Source: Bolinopsis microptera (Eukaryota > Ctenophora > Tentaculata > Lobata > Bolinopsidae). Taken from it: DNA of 64,000 nt. The notes below the pieces were generated by a model. The model did no database searches. It was given only the letters and a program-made list of their open reading frames with translations, and was not told where the DNA came from. Where the stretch lies: positions 494,501 through 558,500 of the forward strand of contig NC_087075.1 of the NCBI RefSeq assembly GCF_026151205.1, read 5' to 3'. Position 1 is the stretch's first letter. Each line of letters opens with the position of its first letter. This document shows positions 12,490 through 24,350 of this stretch, one piece after another. The translations under genes and the position numbers were made by a program.

Positions 12490-12740
12490 TCAAAAACCCC
12501 TTTCCTTGGGTTCCATACATCCTAGACAAAACATCTAATCTGCCCCTCTGCTTTTTTGGCCCCTGCAGGAATTTTTCTTCCCGTTGAAGGAAGGGTAAGG
12601 TTCTGGTAACTCTTTACACCCAGCAGTTTCTAGAGTCTGCTAAACACTTAATAAATTGTGGTGGAAAAACCCATTGTGGCAAAGGGGGATACCCCCCCTT
12701 TTGCATTTTAAATGAGGTTTTATTAGTTGTCACTTACTAA
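12490..12740 (-). pseudogene. LINE (RTE/jockey-type) RT C-terminal remnant, copy 2
   Basis: Second copy of the segment at 10985-11216, 1.5 kb away in direct orientation. Shared blocks on the plus strand are GGGTTCCATAC, TTTGGCC..TGC.GG.A, CCCGTTGA.GG, TGGTAACTCTTTACACCC / TGGTAACATCTTTCACCC, and a poly-C run followed by TTTTGCAT. The frame is broken by indels. Confidence 0.45.
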
Positions 12741-15700
12741 AATTTTTCTTGGCAGCTTTTCAATTTTCTAAATGGGGGGAAATGGGCCATTGTTACCCCA
12801 AGCTTTGGCCCCCATTTGCATTCCCTACTGAAAAGTAAAATTTTTTCTAAGAATGGGAAAACTGACCTTGTTCACTAAATTCAACCATTTCCCATACAAA
12901 AATAGAAAACCCAAATAAATTTTTTAAAAAAATTACTACAATCACCAAAGAATTTTTTCCTAAATTTACTTTATTAAACTAATTCGGGGTTTTAAAGCTT
13001 TTATTTTATTTATGTTAAAAAGGAATGTAAAATAAAGTTTGTTTCTTTGAAAAAATTGTTCATTAAATTTAAAAAACCTTTGTTTAAGTTGATTCTAATG
13101 GTATTCATATAGGAAAAACAATAGTTTGATTTTCTCACCCAGCTCTGTGAAACAAAAGGTGTTTGGAGTCTTTGCTGTAGCGGGCCCCCCTGTGTTTTCT
13201 GCATTTTGCCCAAACCCAAGTAATTCACAAATTTTTTTTTTAAACTTTATTAAAAAAATTTATAGAACGTTTCCCTCTCTATTTTAACATTAATGACCAA
13301 TGTTGTTTTTTTCTAAAATGGTTGATATATTCTCCAAAAGTTTTCCCCCCGTAAAAAAATTTTAAAAATTTTGACGAAATGTCAAAGTTGGTATCTAGTA
13401 ATTTTCTAATTTTTTATTGTTTCCCTTCACCCCACGTTCAATGTTTTAACCACCATATTTTACTCATCAAACTTTTATTGTCATAGTTTTGTTTGTTAGT
13501 CCTTAAAAGGGGCCCCTTAAAAACGTTTTTTGGCTGATTTAAATGTCCTGCACAGCAACGAAGCGTTTTTCAATTATTTAATTTTTTATTGTTTTAAAAT
13601 TAAACAAAAATCAATTAAACAGTGTAATTTTTTTAAATTAAATTTAAAAATTTTATGTTTTGGGGGGCTGAATTTGGGGTTGATAAAAAAAGTTTCCCGA
13701 TCTCTCGGTGAGACCCCCCCTCTATCTCTATTGCCCAATTTTTTCGTGTAATATTTTAATTTTTCCTTTATCGGGCACGTCGTTTAGCCATTGTTCCCCA
13801 GGAAATTTCAAAGGGGACCCCTGAAAACGCCCCTGTGTGTGCCCTGGACCCTCGCAGCAATGCGGGAAAATTGAGGGATGTGCGGGCTGTCCAAAAAAAA
13901 ATTTTTTTAACCGGAGAATTATTAGATGATCCCTGCAAGGAAAAAAGCAATAGTTGGTGTAAAAAAAAAAAATTTTGCCCTTTCGGGTAAAGGTGGGTGG
14001 GCAAAAGTACAGTAACTGTGAAATTGCTGGGGTTTGGTAAGCTTGTTTTTTTGTTGGTGTATTAGTTTTGATGTATGTGGCCCTTTCCCTTATCTGCATC
14101 ATGGGTGTGAATGGCGAAAGTTCCAAGAGTAGTTCAGGTTGGAGCCCCTTTTTATCCCCTTGATGCATTGCTGTTATGAGTTAGTTTCCCCTAAGTTTGA
14201 GGGGGAGCGTGTATGGGTGGTGCAAAAAGAATGGAAATCAAGGAATTTCTTGTCAGTGGATGGGGTGACCTTGATTTCGATCATTATACACCCCCGGGGT
14301 ACATTGATGAACACTTAGAAATTGTACCCCTTTTTAAGCAAGAAAGGTTTAAATGGGCTTTTTTTAGTGACAACACCTCAAAAAAGTATCTTTGTGATGT
14401 CAGAAAAGAGATCATTTTTTTGTGGGGAAATCAAGACCCCATGTTTGGGCCTTGTTGAAAACATGCCCTCAAACTTCCCAAAAGTCCCCAGACAAATCTA
14501 AATATTTCCTGTATTCGGGGGAGGTAGCACTTGCTGCTTCCGGAAAATATCCCTTACTTTTTTCATTCCCCTTGTCCATTTTTTGGCCGTTAGGGGAAAA
14601 GGTTGCAGTTCTTAGCAAAGCTCCGCTGAAAAAAATTTCGGGGATATAGATCAATTGTAGAACAAATTATTAAATTTTTGAACTTAAGTGATCGCTTTGG
14701 GGGTTTACTTGTAGAACCCTAGGATAATGGGGTTTTTTCGCTACTGAAATTTTAAAAAATAGATTTTTGAAAACCCCCACCCAGAAAGTTAAAAATTTCC
14801 TCGCAATAAAAATTTTTGTTTCTTTGGCCCGCCGTTTCGCTCGAAAATTTTCCCACTTTCGCAATGCGGGTGATGAAGCAAGCAGTTTAAGCTTTTGGAG
14901 GCCCCAAAAAAAATTTTTTGGTTTTTGCTTGGCCACTTTGAAATTTCAAAAACAAAATATCTGAAGCCCCTTAAAAAAAAGTTATTACAAAATGACTTTT
15001 CATCCCCCACAAGAAAACATCCCAGCTTGCAATCTTTCGTAGTTTCAAAAAATTTTTTTTTTCCCTTGCAGAGTAAAGGTAACAATCTGAAAAATGTAGA
15101 GTGATAAAAATTTAAATTTTTCGTACAGACATGAAATTTAAGATTGTTTGCCCCCAGGCAAAAATTCTTGGTTTTGCCCACACAGAAGGCTGAAGCAATT
15201 TGGCAAAGATCATTTTTAAACCGTTTCAAGAACGATTCAAAGAACTGTTATTTTTTCTTTCATTTTTCAAAAATTTTGGATCTCCCATTTACCCAGAAAA
15301 TTATGATAAAATGTTTTTAAAATTAGATCGTAAATTTAAAAATTTCCCTTTGGCACCAAAATTTCCTCTGAAATCGAAAATTTCCTGAGATTATCTGCTG
15401 GTTGCTAAGGTTTTGGCTGTGGGTTTTTTAAAAGTGATTAGGAGGGGTTTAAAAATTTGGTCAAAAAATGATTTGTAGATTTTGTTTGGTTAAAATAACA
15501 GTTTTTACCCTTTTTTGGAGTGTAAAAGACTATTTTATAGCAAATTTTTGCATTTTTTGGGTGTTCATTTTAAGAACTCATTTGTTCGAGATTGCCCAAA
15601 AATAAAAAAAAGGGTATTATTTAATTGTATGATTTTAATCCTGCTTCTTCCCGGTTTTTACTAATTAAAAAAGAAATAAAAATTTAACCAATACGTCTAA

Positions 15701-17755
15701 GATATCAATTAAAGAAGAAGCACAAATTGTGTTTAGCTGACCTAAAAAACATAACTAAAGGGGTTGTTAAACTTGTGTGATGCAGTAGTGAAAAAGGACT
15801 CAGGAATGTCCGGAGAAGGGACTCACCCAAAATTTCTAATGACAAAAACTTTCAAAGTTTGGGTTTTTATATCAGGGATTTGTATGAAAAATTTTTGTTT
15901 TTGTTTTTTTTTTAAAGATCTATTTTTCCATTCAGCCAAGACAAAATATTATATTATATATTATTATACGGGGGGGGGGGGGGGGGAAAAAAATAACGTT
16001 ATTTAAAACGTTGGGCCCCTTTTAAATCAGTTTTTGATTGCCTGATTAAAGGACTTACTATAACCCTCATTCGAGGTTTGTTAACTCAAAGAATATCCAG
16101 TTCATTTTTTTGAATGAAGGGTTTATTGGGCCCCTTTATTTGATGTTCGAAAAAACGGATCGATCCAAATTTCGGATTTCTCTGTAAATAATTTTCCTGT
16201 AAATAAAAAAATCAGCGTATTTAAGCGCCAGATTTCCACTCAAATACTGGCCCGGCATAAAGCTATAGTAGGACCACAAAATCAAATTTACCCTACAAAT
16301 TGTTTATTTTTATATAGTATAAATTTTTTAAATGTTTTTTACTATTTGTAACAATTTGGGAAATTTTTTTAACTTAAAAATTTTTTTAGGGTTGGCTATT
16401 GTGTATTCAATAAAGTAATTTTTCCCCTTTTTTTTTCTGTATCCTTTTTCCCTTTATGCAAGGCAGACAGCATTTTAAAAGTGTGATGAGAAACCGGAGA
16501 AACTATTATATCTAGCTTCACCTTTTCCTTTTTGGGGAGTTCCTTTAACTTTGGGCAATTATTTCCCGATAGAAACGATAAAGCTTGTCGAAATTAGTTG
16601 TTTGATTATTTATTTTATTCATGCTTATTTTCCCTGATTTTTGAATCAAATAATCAATCATTCAAAAGGGGGCGCGATTTTTCCCCACTATTTAAATATT
16701 TTATTTAAATTTTTAGGATACCCCCGGTTACGATTGCGTACAAGCTTTCAAGTTTTAAAGGGAAGAATACCAAAAGAAATGTTCTAAATTATTTGAACTC
16801 TTCGGGGCTGGGGGTGAAATAAGCGCCGTTCAGCACCAAGAATTATTAAATTTTTATTTTTACCTTTTCATATGGGTTTGGAGAAAAAATAATTAATATA
16901 AATGAAAATAAGCAGTGAATTATTTAGCTCGCCGGTCTAAAAAATCAGGGCGTCCCCCATTACGCCAAAATCAAATTTTAAAACGATTTTTTTGGGGAAA
17001 GGGGAAAACATTCCGAAAATTTTCCCCACGATCACACATGTTTAGATATCCGATCAAGTTGGCGGTTTGAAGGGTTTAAAACCTCTTTTCATTATTAAAA
17101 AACATGTTCAGAAGTTCGATTTTACCACGTGACGAATATTCCCATTTTGCATGCTCAAATAAGGGGTATTAGCCACGTGACCAATATCCCTTTTTATGCA
17201 CTGCTCTAAAAATTTTTTGGTCCGTGGTGACTATTTTGGTTAAAATGTCCATTTTTGTGACTTTGTTTACTTTAAGCTGCCCAATTAGTTTTCTTGGGTT
17301 AAAAAGTAAGATTAGGACGATCTAAAAATCATAAAAATAATTGGTTAAAAGGGAGGGGCTAAAATAATATGGCAAAATTTTGGGAAAATTTGTCACACTT
17401 AGAAACGTACTCTTTCCCACATCCAGAAAAAACGCCATTTTTCAGGGAGCCTGGAGGGGAAATTTTTTTTTTGGGGGAAAAACGGGAGAAAAAAGGAAAT
17501 TTTTGAGAAGTTACTCCTAAATTTTGAAATATTTTTTGGAATAAAAACAAATTAAATTTAGGAAAATTTTTTAAGAAAAATTTTTCGATTGTAAAAATCA
17601 AAGAGGAAAAATCCCGTCGTTTGGGGAAAACAGTGAAATATTCTGAAATTTGGGGAAAGCAGTTTTCTGTTTGAAAATTTCCAAATTTACGTGAGTACTT
17701 GATTTTTTTCAATCCCGTTTTTTGCTGCCTACAAATTTCTTAAAGCCAAAGCCGT
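12741..17755. other. No supportable gene in a 5 kb low-fidelity stretch
   Basis: Homopolymer-rich sequence. The longest plus frame with a plausible composition is 14213-14458 (81 codons). It has no recognisable motif and no splice context, so it is not called. A G18-type run lies near 15971-15988. Confidence 0.45.
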
Positions 17756-17759
17756 TAAA

Positions 17760-18005
17760 AACCCCATTTTTCCAAAAAATTTTGGGGCTGCGCCCCCTAG
17801 CCCCCGCCAAGGGGGTCCCCAAAAGGGCCCCCAAAGGGGGTCCCCCCCAAGGGGGCCCGCCCTGGACCCCCCTGGGGGCGTGCCCCCGGGCCCCCGCCCA
17901 GCTTGCTCGCTTCGCCGCGCGCAGTGGATTGGCACGTCGACTTCTTCGCTCGCCGACAGCCCCCCCCCCCCCCCCCCCCCCAAACTTGCGAGCGAAGCGA
18001 GTGGG
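17760..18005. repeat. GC-rich short repeat tract
   Basis: An abrupt GC island in AT-rich surroundings. Units of CCCC(A)AGGGGG and GGGTCCCC recur about six times between 17795 and 17890, each nearly self-complementary. They are followed by a C run (17961-17980) and by CTTGCGAGCGAAGCGAG, which inversely resembles GCTTGCTCGCTTCGC at 17900. The apparent proline/glycine-rich frames on both strands are by-products of this repetition. Confidence 0.65.
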
Positions 18006-18179
18006 CCACAGAATTTAGAAAAAAACGCATCTGGGAGGAAATATAAAACTTTCTGGATGTGGGCATCTATTCTACTACACTAGGTGTTCTCAAAACCCTT
18101 TAAACTCATTATTTGATGGTTCTTCTACCGATCATACCCCTAAAACATGTTTTTTAAATGGAAATTATAACAGTCACTT

Positions 18180-18785
18180 GGTTATTGAGAAATTATGTCA
18201 ATTCTGTCACATTATTTGGAACTGGGTAAATTGCCAAAATCATTTATATCTGATTTTGGTTTGAAAAGCTGAAAAATCTATGTAAGGACAATACAGTTGA
18301 TTCAAGGTTAAGGGCAGTTCATGCTAACATTGTCACAAAAATGATACGAAATCGTGAATAGGTTAAATTTCGGGAAAAATAGGCAGAGGGCTGCTATATT
18401 TTCTGTATAGATCAATTCTAACTATGTATAATAATAACTGTTGATGTGATCAAAGATCATATTATTTTGACTTTTACATTGATGTGACGGAAATCGGAAT
18501 TAACATTCCTTGCCCCTATTTTGAAGAACCATATTAGAATTCAATATTCTTTCAAAAATGATTAGCAAATCGAAACTCAAGTTCTGAGTTAATTTTGCTA
18601 AGTTACCGAAATGTTATTTATTTCGGTAACAATTTATATTGTTACCTAACAATATAAATTGAATGTGAAAGAATTGGCCCAGGTTTCTATATCTGTAAAT
18701 TAATCAATTCCAACTATATAGTAAGTACTGTTGATGTGAAAGAAAATATATCACGAATCTAACAGATTATTCCTCTTTTGCCTCA
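18180..18785 (-). repeat. Dispersed repeat R2, copy 1
   Basis: The reverse complement matches 49990-50450 in order: TTTCTTTCACATCAACAGT, TATAGTTGGAAT.GATT, AGAAACC, CATTTCGGTAACTTAG, GAATATTGAATTCTAAT and GGTTCTTCAAAATAGGG. It contains an internal palindrome where CGAAATGTTATTTATTTCGG and TTATATTGTTACCTAACAATATAA pair with themselves (18607-18660). No frame. Probably a non-coding transposable element or satellite unit. Confidence 0.7.
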
Positions 18786-18837
18786 TTCAGTTTCGCTTTT
18801 CTAAGATACTTTTTCATAAAAATTAAAAGTTGTTGGG

Positions 18838-19057
18838 AGATTCATATTATTAAACGTTAACTTAAAGAGATTCATATTATTAAACCTTAACTTCTTGTCA
18901 GGTAAAGCAGTGTTCGGCTATACCATCTGCATTACAGTGGGTGGAAGTTACTGATATTACTTTAGCTGTAGAGCTAGCTGGTGCAGTCAACTGTGTTAAA
19001 CATATAAAGTAAGTATTTACTTACTGTTAAACATATAAAGTAAGTATTTACTTACTG
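18838..19057 (+). repeat. Short tandem duplications at both splice sites of an exon
   Basis: Upstream, AGATTCATATTATTAAAC is present twice (18838 and 18868) just before the acceptor at 18900-18901. Downstream, a 31 bp unit is repeated exactly (18996-19026 and 19027-19057), so the exon end AACATATAAA and its GTAAGT donor occur twice. Confidence 0.8.
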
Positions 19058-20631
19058 TTGGATTTAAGTTATTTTACATTTTAAAACACTCTTTCGAATT
19101 TTTATGCCACATCAGACAGCATCAGTTGAACTGAATGATTGGGACTTGGGTTTAAAAATGTTACTGATCAATGAAAGAACTTATCAATAAAATATAAAAA
19201 TCGTTATATATGGTAATCAAACTTTCCCATTCAACTGGTGCCCAATTAAATAACTTAAATTGCTTTAATTGAGATTGAAATGCCCTGAATTTGATATTTA
19301 TTGCATATGGTTCCAGGCATGATAACAGCTCATATATAGTGGTGGGCGGAGAATCATCTGACAAACGAGGAATTATCTGGATCATCTGTATCAAATCAGG
19401 TTAGTCATCTCACATTTTTCTTGGCATGGTTTTCTTTTAAAAAACTCTGATTTTACTGCTGTAACCACACCTAGGCGTTGCAGCCGAAATGAAAGCTATT
19501 AACAGTTAACCAATTAAATATGAATATAATGCTTTCAGTATCGACTCGTTGTTTTGTATCATCTACCTACACAATTATCCCCGGAATTAACTGTAACAGC
19601 ATAATACGCCATTTCTTCGTGTTTTCCATCAACAATTATTTTCCACACTTGGATAAGACCAAAATCGAAGTCAGCCAATTTAACAAAACTTAATTGGATG
19701 TATGTATCATTCATAGCAACTCGTGATAGCTTCAAAAGTTCATAATATTTAGAGCTGATTTCACTCGAGTTACCAGGTACGGTCAGGGGACAGCTTTACA
19801 GAGAGTTTGTGCCCTAAAAATGCAAACTTTTAATCATGTATTTGTGCTATACTGTAAATTGCAATGCGATTCTACTCTAAATGCTGAAAGAATTTCTTAA
19901 ATCATCTCACAAATTGACGGATATATATATATACTGTACTACTAGTAGCCACTATATATCTGACTGTAGGTCGACTGATCCGGGACTGTTTCACGACAAC
20001 CAGGCCGGTGACGAGCCTCTCTTGCTACTCCTCCCCTTCCCTCCTCTCCTCTCCAGGTCTAGTCCTGGTAATAGGTACTCTGCAGTGTCATCTCTACATC
20101 CTTCACATTAATCCTATCACTTCCCCTAACTCCAAACAGGTGAGGCTATCATCCATAAGTTTGGGATTTGGCCAAATAACTATAATGATGAAACGAGTGA
20201 TTCTCCCATATATTAAAATATTAATAATTAATAATTATTGTACGATGTATCAAGCTTTGAACAAGCACTTACAAACCAATCATTCTCCCAGAAACATCTC
20301 CTACCCACTACATTCCTTGAGGACATCTCGGCTGCAACACTGGGCAGCATTACGCATCCCTGTTTTGAAGTGGGCGTTAAATCCAGAGTCAAGGTGGGTC
20401 TCGGTAGAGAACGGTTTTGCTAAAATGAGTTGTCATTTTAAACAAGACACCTTTAATTGTTTAAATACCCAGTGGAAGGTAAGCTCGGTAAATGCGGCCT
20501 TGGAATTTTTCGATCACTGTGTGTGGGGAGTTGTTACTGACATCGGGTCAAAACTTAGGAACATCAACCTTATTGATGAGGGGACCTATATGGTGTACCT
20601 TTCTCACATGATCACCGAAAGTTACTCATGA
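18902..20631 (+). CDS. Unidentified host gene, five terminal exons (partial)
   Basis: Five exons whose phases all match: 18902-19008, 19317-19399, 20057-20139, 20292-20393 and 20473-20631. Each is flanked by AG and GT (donors GTAAGT, GTTAGT, GTGAGG, GTGGGT; a pyrimidine-rich acceptor before 20057), and each join keeps one open frame up to a TGA at 20629-20631. The product reads LQWVEVTDITLAVEL, then NSSYIVVGGESSDKRG, IIWIICIKSG, LVLVIGTLQCHLYIL and WKVSSVNAALEFFDH. The alternation of short hydrophobic strands with GG or SG turns and W-x-I is what a WD/beta-propeller domain would give, but no named family is recognised. Upstream exons are not seen. The first donor is duplicated by a 31 bp tandem repeat. 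The final exon could instead continue if the TGA is an error. Confidence 0.6.
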
Positions 20632-20639
20632 TCATGATC

Positions 20640-21080
20640 AGGGAGGTAAAACGATCACCATACCGGACTGTTCCATGGATCCTTAAATCCGAAAAGTCGA
20701 ATTTTATTTCTATTTCACGTGTGTCCTAAACTTTTTGGAAATAAGAGCACTTGAAATTATCCTAGGTTTATCATCCATAGTCATAAAAACAATGAAAATT
20801 TACCAAATACTGACCATCCGGCATGACCAATTTCAGCTTGCAAATGGAGTTGAAACTCGCGATTTTAAGTAAGGTTGTAGAAAAAGGAAAGGAAGAAGAG
20901 ACAGCTTTCTTAGAATTTTCATGTTAAGGCTTTAATTTTTTTATAATTAACGTCGGAAGAGAGGAACGATTAGCGAGAGAATAATGGCGTTATTTTAGCA
21001 AAGGTTAACTTCGTCGTTGCATAGCAACAGCACGAGATTGCACGTGCAAGCACAGATTTAGCAACTTGCGTTGCCATTTT
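20640..21080. other. No gene seen
   Basis: Ordinary intergenic or intronic sequence after the exon chain; a small TCATGATCATGATCA palindrome lies at its start (about 20626-20640). Confidence 0.4.
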
Positions 21081-21082
21081 GT

Positions 21083-22660
21083 TCAAGTACGAAGGTCCTT
21101 GGGGTAATAGTAGATGAAGACCCAATTTCAAGAATCACATGAGTACTAAAAACTTAAGATGCAAAAGAAGTGGGATTAATCACAAAAATCAAACTAACCG
21201 CAAACTACGGTCTAAACGGATTACAGCTACTCTCCGCTTAAGACATGGTCTCACTAAAACTGTTCTACGCAGCACCTATTGGCCTTCAACATGTGTCTCA
21301 ATCAAAATTTAACAAGCTTCTGGAAATAAAATAATTCTAAAAATATTCTGGATCAGTCCTGAAACCCACAAAGGGAATTAACCGAAACTTTGCTCTCCAC
21401 CTACACCACTGGATGTGCAACTCGAAAGCCTCTCGGTTAAATTATGTGCAAAATACCACACAGGTGACAATCTTTCAGCTACCCTCTTTTTTATTTTTTT
21501 TTTACCAAGTTGATGAAGCAAATTACCAAGCTTTCTTGTCTTAACAATGTCACTGAAAAAAAGTATTCTTTGGGAAGAAACTAAGATCACACGGAAACCA
21601 GAATGATAGACCTAACACAGCAACATTTCAAAGGGATCTGGCCTATTACATCAGGCAGACATAACGAGCTACCAAAAATAAGCTCTGGATGACGCATCGA
21701 AACAATCTGCAATGCGAACTGCAGTAACAACAAGGAGACCCAAGTACTCGGTGTGATCGCAAAGATCAAATAACGGTGGGCAGCTCCTAGACAAAAACAA
21801 CTTTTTATTCGGGCAAAACACGAGCTAAAATTCTGGCCAGCCGAATATGGTACTATCATTCACGGCAGCTCACCACCTCTGTTGCGAATATTCCGAAAGT
21901 TCATGGGTGGTGGCAGTGGGAGGCCTTTCGTTTCTGTAACAGCTTCATTGTTCTCCGTACACCAGCTCTATTGTGTCTGGAGGTGCAAGACACAAGTTAC
22001 CTGCAACTGAAAAGAAGAAATGGGTGGGCAGACTCCCACATTCCTATCTAGCTGAAGTGTTAACAAAACGCAGCACACAAAAAGACATTCATTAGGAGAC
22101 GTCGATTTCTTTGGGGACAAATTGATGCTCTCCAGGATTTTATCCGACTAGAAAAGATCATTAAATAAAGACTCTGCCAAACATCTCAGAGAAATATTAC
22201 ACCATAAGAACAAAAGAGGGGTATCCTGAGGACCCGAAAATCCACACTTTTCTGTACTTTCTGAGGACCAATGTGGCAGGAAACACAGGGTCATGCTGCC
22301 GCTGAGCTAAAGCAGTGAGGGGATGGCGCTTCTCTAGATCTACACGTCTGATGCAGACCAAACACTATGGTCCAACGCCACGGGTGTTGGGATGTCTGCC
22401 CCGGTGCCTGACCGGGTCAATAAAGGCAGTCAAGCATCATGTTATGTTATGTTGTGCATTTCCAACCAAACAAATGTGGAAACTCCCACGAAAAGACCAA
22501 AACCGATCTAAAGAGACACTTAACAACATGGAAAAAATAGACTTCAATTTGTTTATATAATTTAAACAAGCGTATATTTTGCCCACGTTAAGGGGGGCCT
22601 TGGTTAATAATTTAATAAATTATTAGCTATTTTAGATTTAATAATAATAATAATAACTTA
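21083..22660 (+). pseudogene. Second LINE family, 5'-truncated degraded ORF2 end plus 3' UTR
   Basis: Reading across frames gives KVLGVIVDE, VGLITKIK, YGLNGLQLL, LKLFYAAPIGL and KTRAKILASRIWYYHS. The first blocks are the order seen in the RT thumb and post-RT region of jockey/CR1-like ORF2 proteins (LGV.LD ... GL ... L.Y..P). Indels break the frame many times. From 22390 the sequence matches a second copy at 27598-27848, including GGTCAATAAAG, ATGTTATGTTGTGCATT and GATCTAAAGAGACA, and ends in a TAA-type microsatellite (22641-22660). Truncated at the 5' end near 21083. It belongs to a different family from the AlkB-SGNH LINE. Confidence 0.6.
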
Positions 22661-23200
22661 AGTTTTCACCAATTTTTCTAATAAGTTTAAAAATTGTTTT
22701 TTTTTTTTTTTTATTATAAAAAGTATTCAAACATATCCACACAATATTGAATATCACAATGACCTATTTAAAATATAGGTAAAAGAAAATCTCTCAATTT
22801 AATGAAAATCACATTGGCCTTGTGGATCCAATATATATTGACATCATTTTTTCTCGCACCTCTGTCTCCCACAATTTTCTTCTAAAGGTGAAGTAACTAT
22901 GGGAAAATACGCCAAACAGATTGAATGGCCTGGGTGCCAGTGGTGCACGTTAATTGAACAAATTAAACACCTTTTTTAATACTTATATCTTGAATTACTT
23001 TTTTTAACATGGTTTATGGTTTTTACCGGCACCGGAAGTTGAAAATGGTTTGTAATTATGTTGTTTGATCAAGTTTTGTATTAATATAATTAGGTGCTGG
23101 CGCGTATTGTGTGCCAATTTGTAAGTATCTTAGTAGAGGGGGTTGGGAAAGACGTTGCATGCACTTTTGCACGCGAAGCGCGCGCCGCCGAAGCCGGAAA
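22661..23200. other. No gene; poly-T tract
   Basis: T run at about 22697-22712, otherwise unremarkable. A 27-base block at 23092-23118 sits between TTAG and GTAAGTAT and could be a micro-exon, but nothing confirms it. Confidence 0.4.
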
Positions 23201-23204
23201 AAGG

Positions 23205-23475
23205 GCACAGGGGGGTGAAACCAGGTTTTTCGTTCCAAATGCTGCCATTTGTAGTCAAATGTCGCCAACAGTTGCCCTCATCCAATGAAATCACTGCATT
23301 TTGTAAGTCAGTATGCAAAATTGTATTCCCATATATTCATATGCGGAGCTTGGCTTACATATGCAGCACGATTTCATTGGCGGAGAGCAACCTGTTGGCG
23401 AAGTTTGGACTACACATGGGCATGGCAGGTTTGATCGGAAAAAAATCCTGGTTTTCTGCTCCCCTGTAGATGGGG
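23205..23475. repeat. Foldback (long imperfect palindrome)
   Basis: Left arm about 23205-23293, right arm about 23370-23475, loop about 75 bp. Inverse matches in order: AGGGGGGTGAAACCAGG with CCTGGTTTTCTGCTCCCCT, TGCTGCCATTTGTAGTC with GACTACACATGGGCATGGCA, and CGCCAACAGTTGC..TCATCCAATGAAATC with GATTTCATTGGCGGAGAGCAACCTGTTGGCG. This is the structure of a MITE or foldback element; open frames on both strands here follow from the palindrome. Confidence 0.75.
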
Positions 23476-24096
23476 CTTATAAATTGAAGAAATCGGACTT
23501 TTTCGAGGGACGATATTTTGTGGTCCCTATTATTCTATTTGACCAAATTATGGGGAGTATTGACTGAGATCGCGCGAGCGTGCCACCAAAAAACGTTAAA
23601 TGCATTCATGTTTTTAAAACCAAATTGCCATTATTGGAGTTTACTTGATTTTTGAACTATTTTTATTTTTAAATATATCTATGATATTTGGGATACGTGG
23701 ACATGTATCAAAAGGGGGGGGGCAAAGTCTGTATACGTATTGCTTATCCGAGCCCTTGCGCTTGCAGTAGCGCGCGCCCGCTATGTAAAACAAGGCATCC
23801 CCGCGCCCGCATCGGCGACGATGAGCACATGGTTAGTTAGTATACTTCACTAACCATGTGCTTTCGCGCACTTCGAGCGCGCTTGTTTCACAGTCAAGAA
23901 AAGCACTATCACGAACCCCGATAAGAAGGTTTCGTGCGCGCGTTGCGCCTGTGACTGAAACTCGTCTATGTAGCGCAGGTAGTCTTGGCACTTCTCCCTC
24001 CAGTATGTGCAGTAACCACTTTTCAGGTTTCTATAGTGAATAGTGACAGTGTATAGGGGTTAATTAGGTATAAACCTAAAGTCCAGCTGTACTTAC

Positions 24097-24313
24097 CACC
24101 TACATTCTCCATAAAAGTATGCAAGCTCACCAGGTCTTGTAGCGGCGGATGCACTACTGGGTCGCGAGGCGCGCATCCCAATAATGGCTTCTGTCGCAAC
24201 CACAAATGCAGATCGGCGAGATGCGACGGATGACATCGTGAATCAAACACTGGTCCAAATGAGCGGGAATACGGAGGACAAGGTCGGGTGACGTCATTGT
24301 CACGTGGACTCAT
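24097..24313 (-). CDS. Possible exon, unidentified
   Basis: From an ATG at 24311-24313 (minus) the frame is open through a GTAAGT donor at 24096. Pieces are MSPRDNDVTRPC, FDSRCHPSHLADLHLWL and PPLQDLVSLHTFMENVGG. The composition is protein-like and the donor matches consensus. No domain is recognised, it lies among CpG-rich repeats, and no partner exon was found, so it may be chance or part of a transposon. Confidence 0.25.
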
Positions 24314-24350
24314 AGGCTCATAATCACATGACCTCAGGACCAATCAAGGA
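24285..24350. promoter_or_regulatory. Candidate promoter: CRE, E-box and CCAAT cluster
   Basis: Within 60 bases lie a perfect palindromic CRE (TGACGTCA, 24290-24297), an E-box CACGTG (24301-24306), a CACATGAC site (about 24327) and a CCAATCA box (about 24341). The surrounding kilobase is CpG-rich. Such clusters are typical of metazoan CpG promoters, but transcription direction and target gene are not evident. The candidate minus exon at 24097-24313 overlaps it. Confidence 0.35.

Larger units (their letters stand above)
3540..18060. other. Low-fidelity sequence block (homopolymer-inflated)
   Basis: From about 3540 the text changes character. Runs of A, T, C and G are lengthened or merged (AAAATTTTTTT and GGGGGGCCCCCC-like strings), and bases between them are lost. 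The effect starts inside the transposon, continues through the 3' half of LINE A, and ends near 18060 where normal sequence resumes. The LINE gives an internal control: 1-2340 is almost identical to copy D, whereas 4438-6570 of the same insertion is heavily altered. A biological process would not be expected to respect that boundary, so I read the block as poorly corrected long-read or gap-fill consensus. Frames inside it are not trustworthy. Confidence 0.75.

Noticed and set aside
14213-14458. 81-codon frame in the low-fidelity block
   Set aside because: Composition is plausible but frames in this block are unreliable and no family motif is visible.
17722-18083. Proline/glycine-rich frames on both strands
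   Set aside because: They arise from repeated CCCC/GGGG units and a long C run; overlapping frames on opposite strands have the same low-complexity character.
19587-19785. 72-codon minus-strand open stretch (SSEISSKYYELL and on) ending before GTAGGT
   Set aside because: It has no acceptor in the right place, a stop directly upstream, and lies in an intron of the better supported plus-strand gene. It may be chance.
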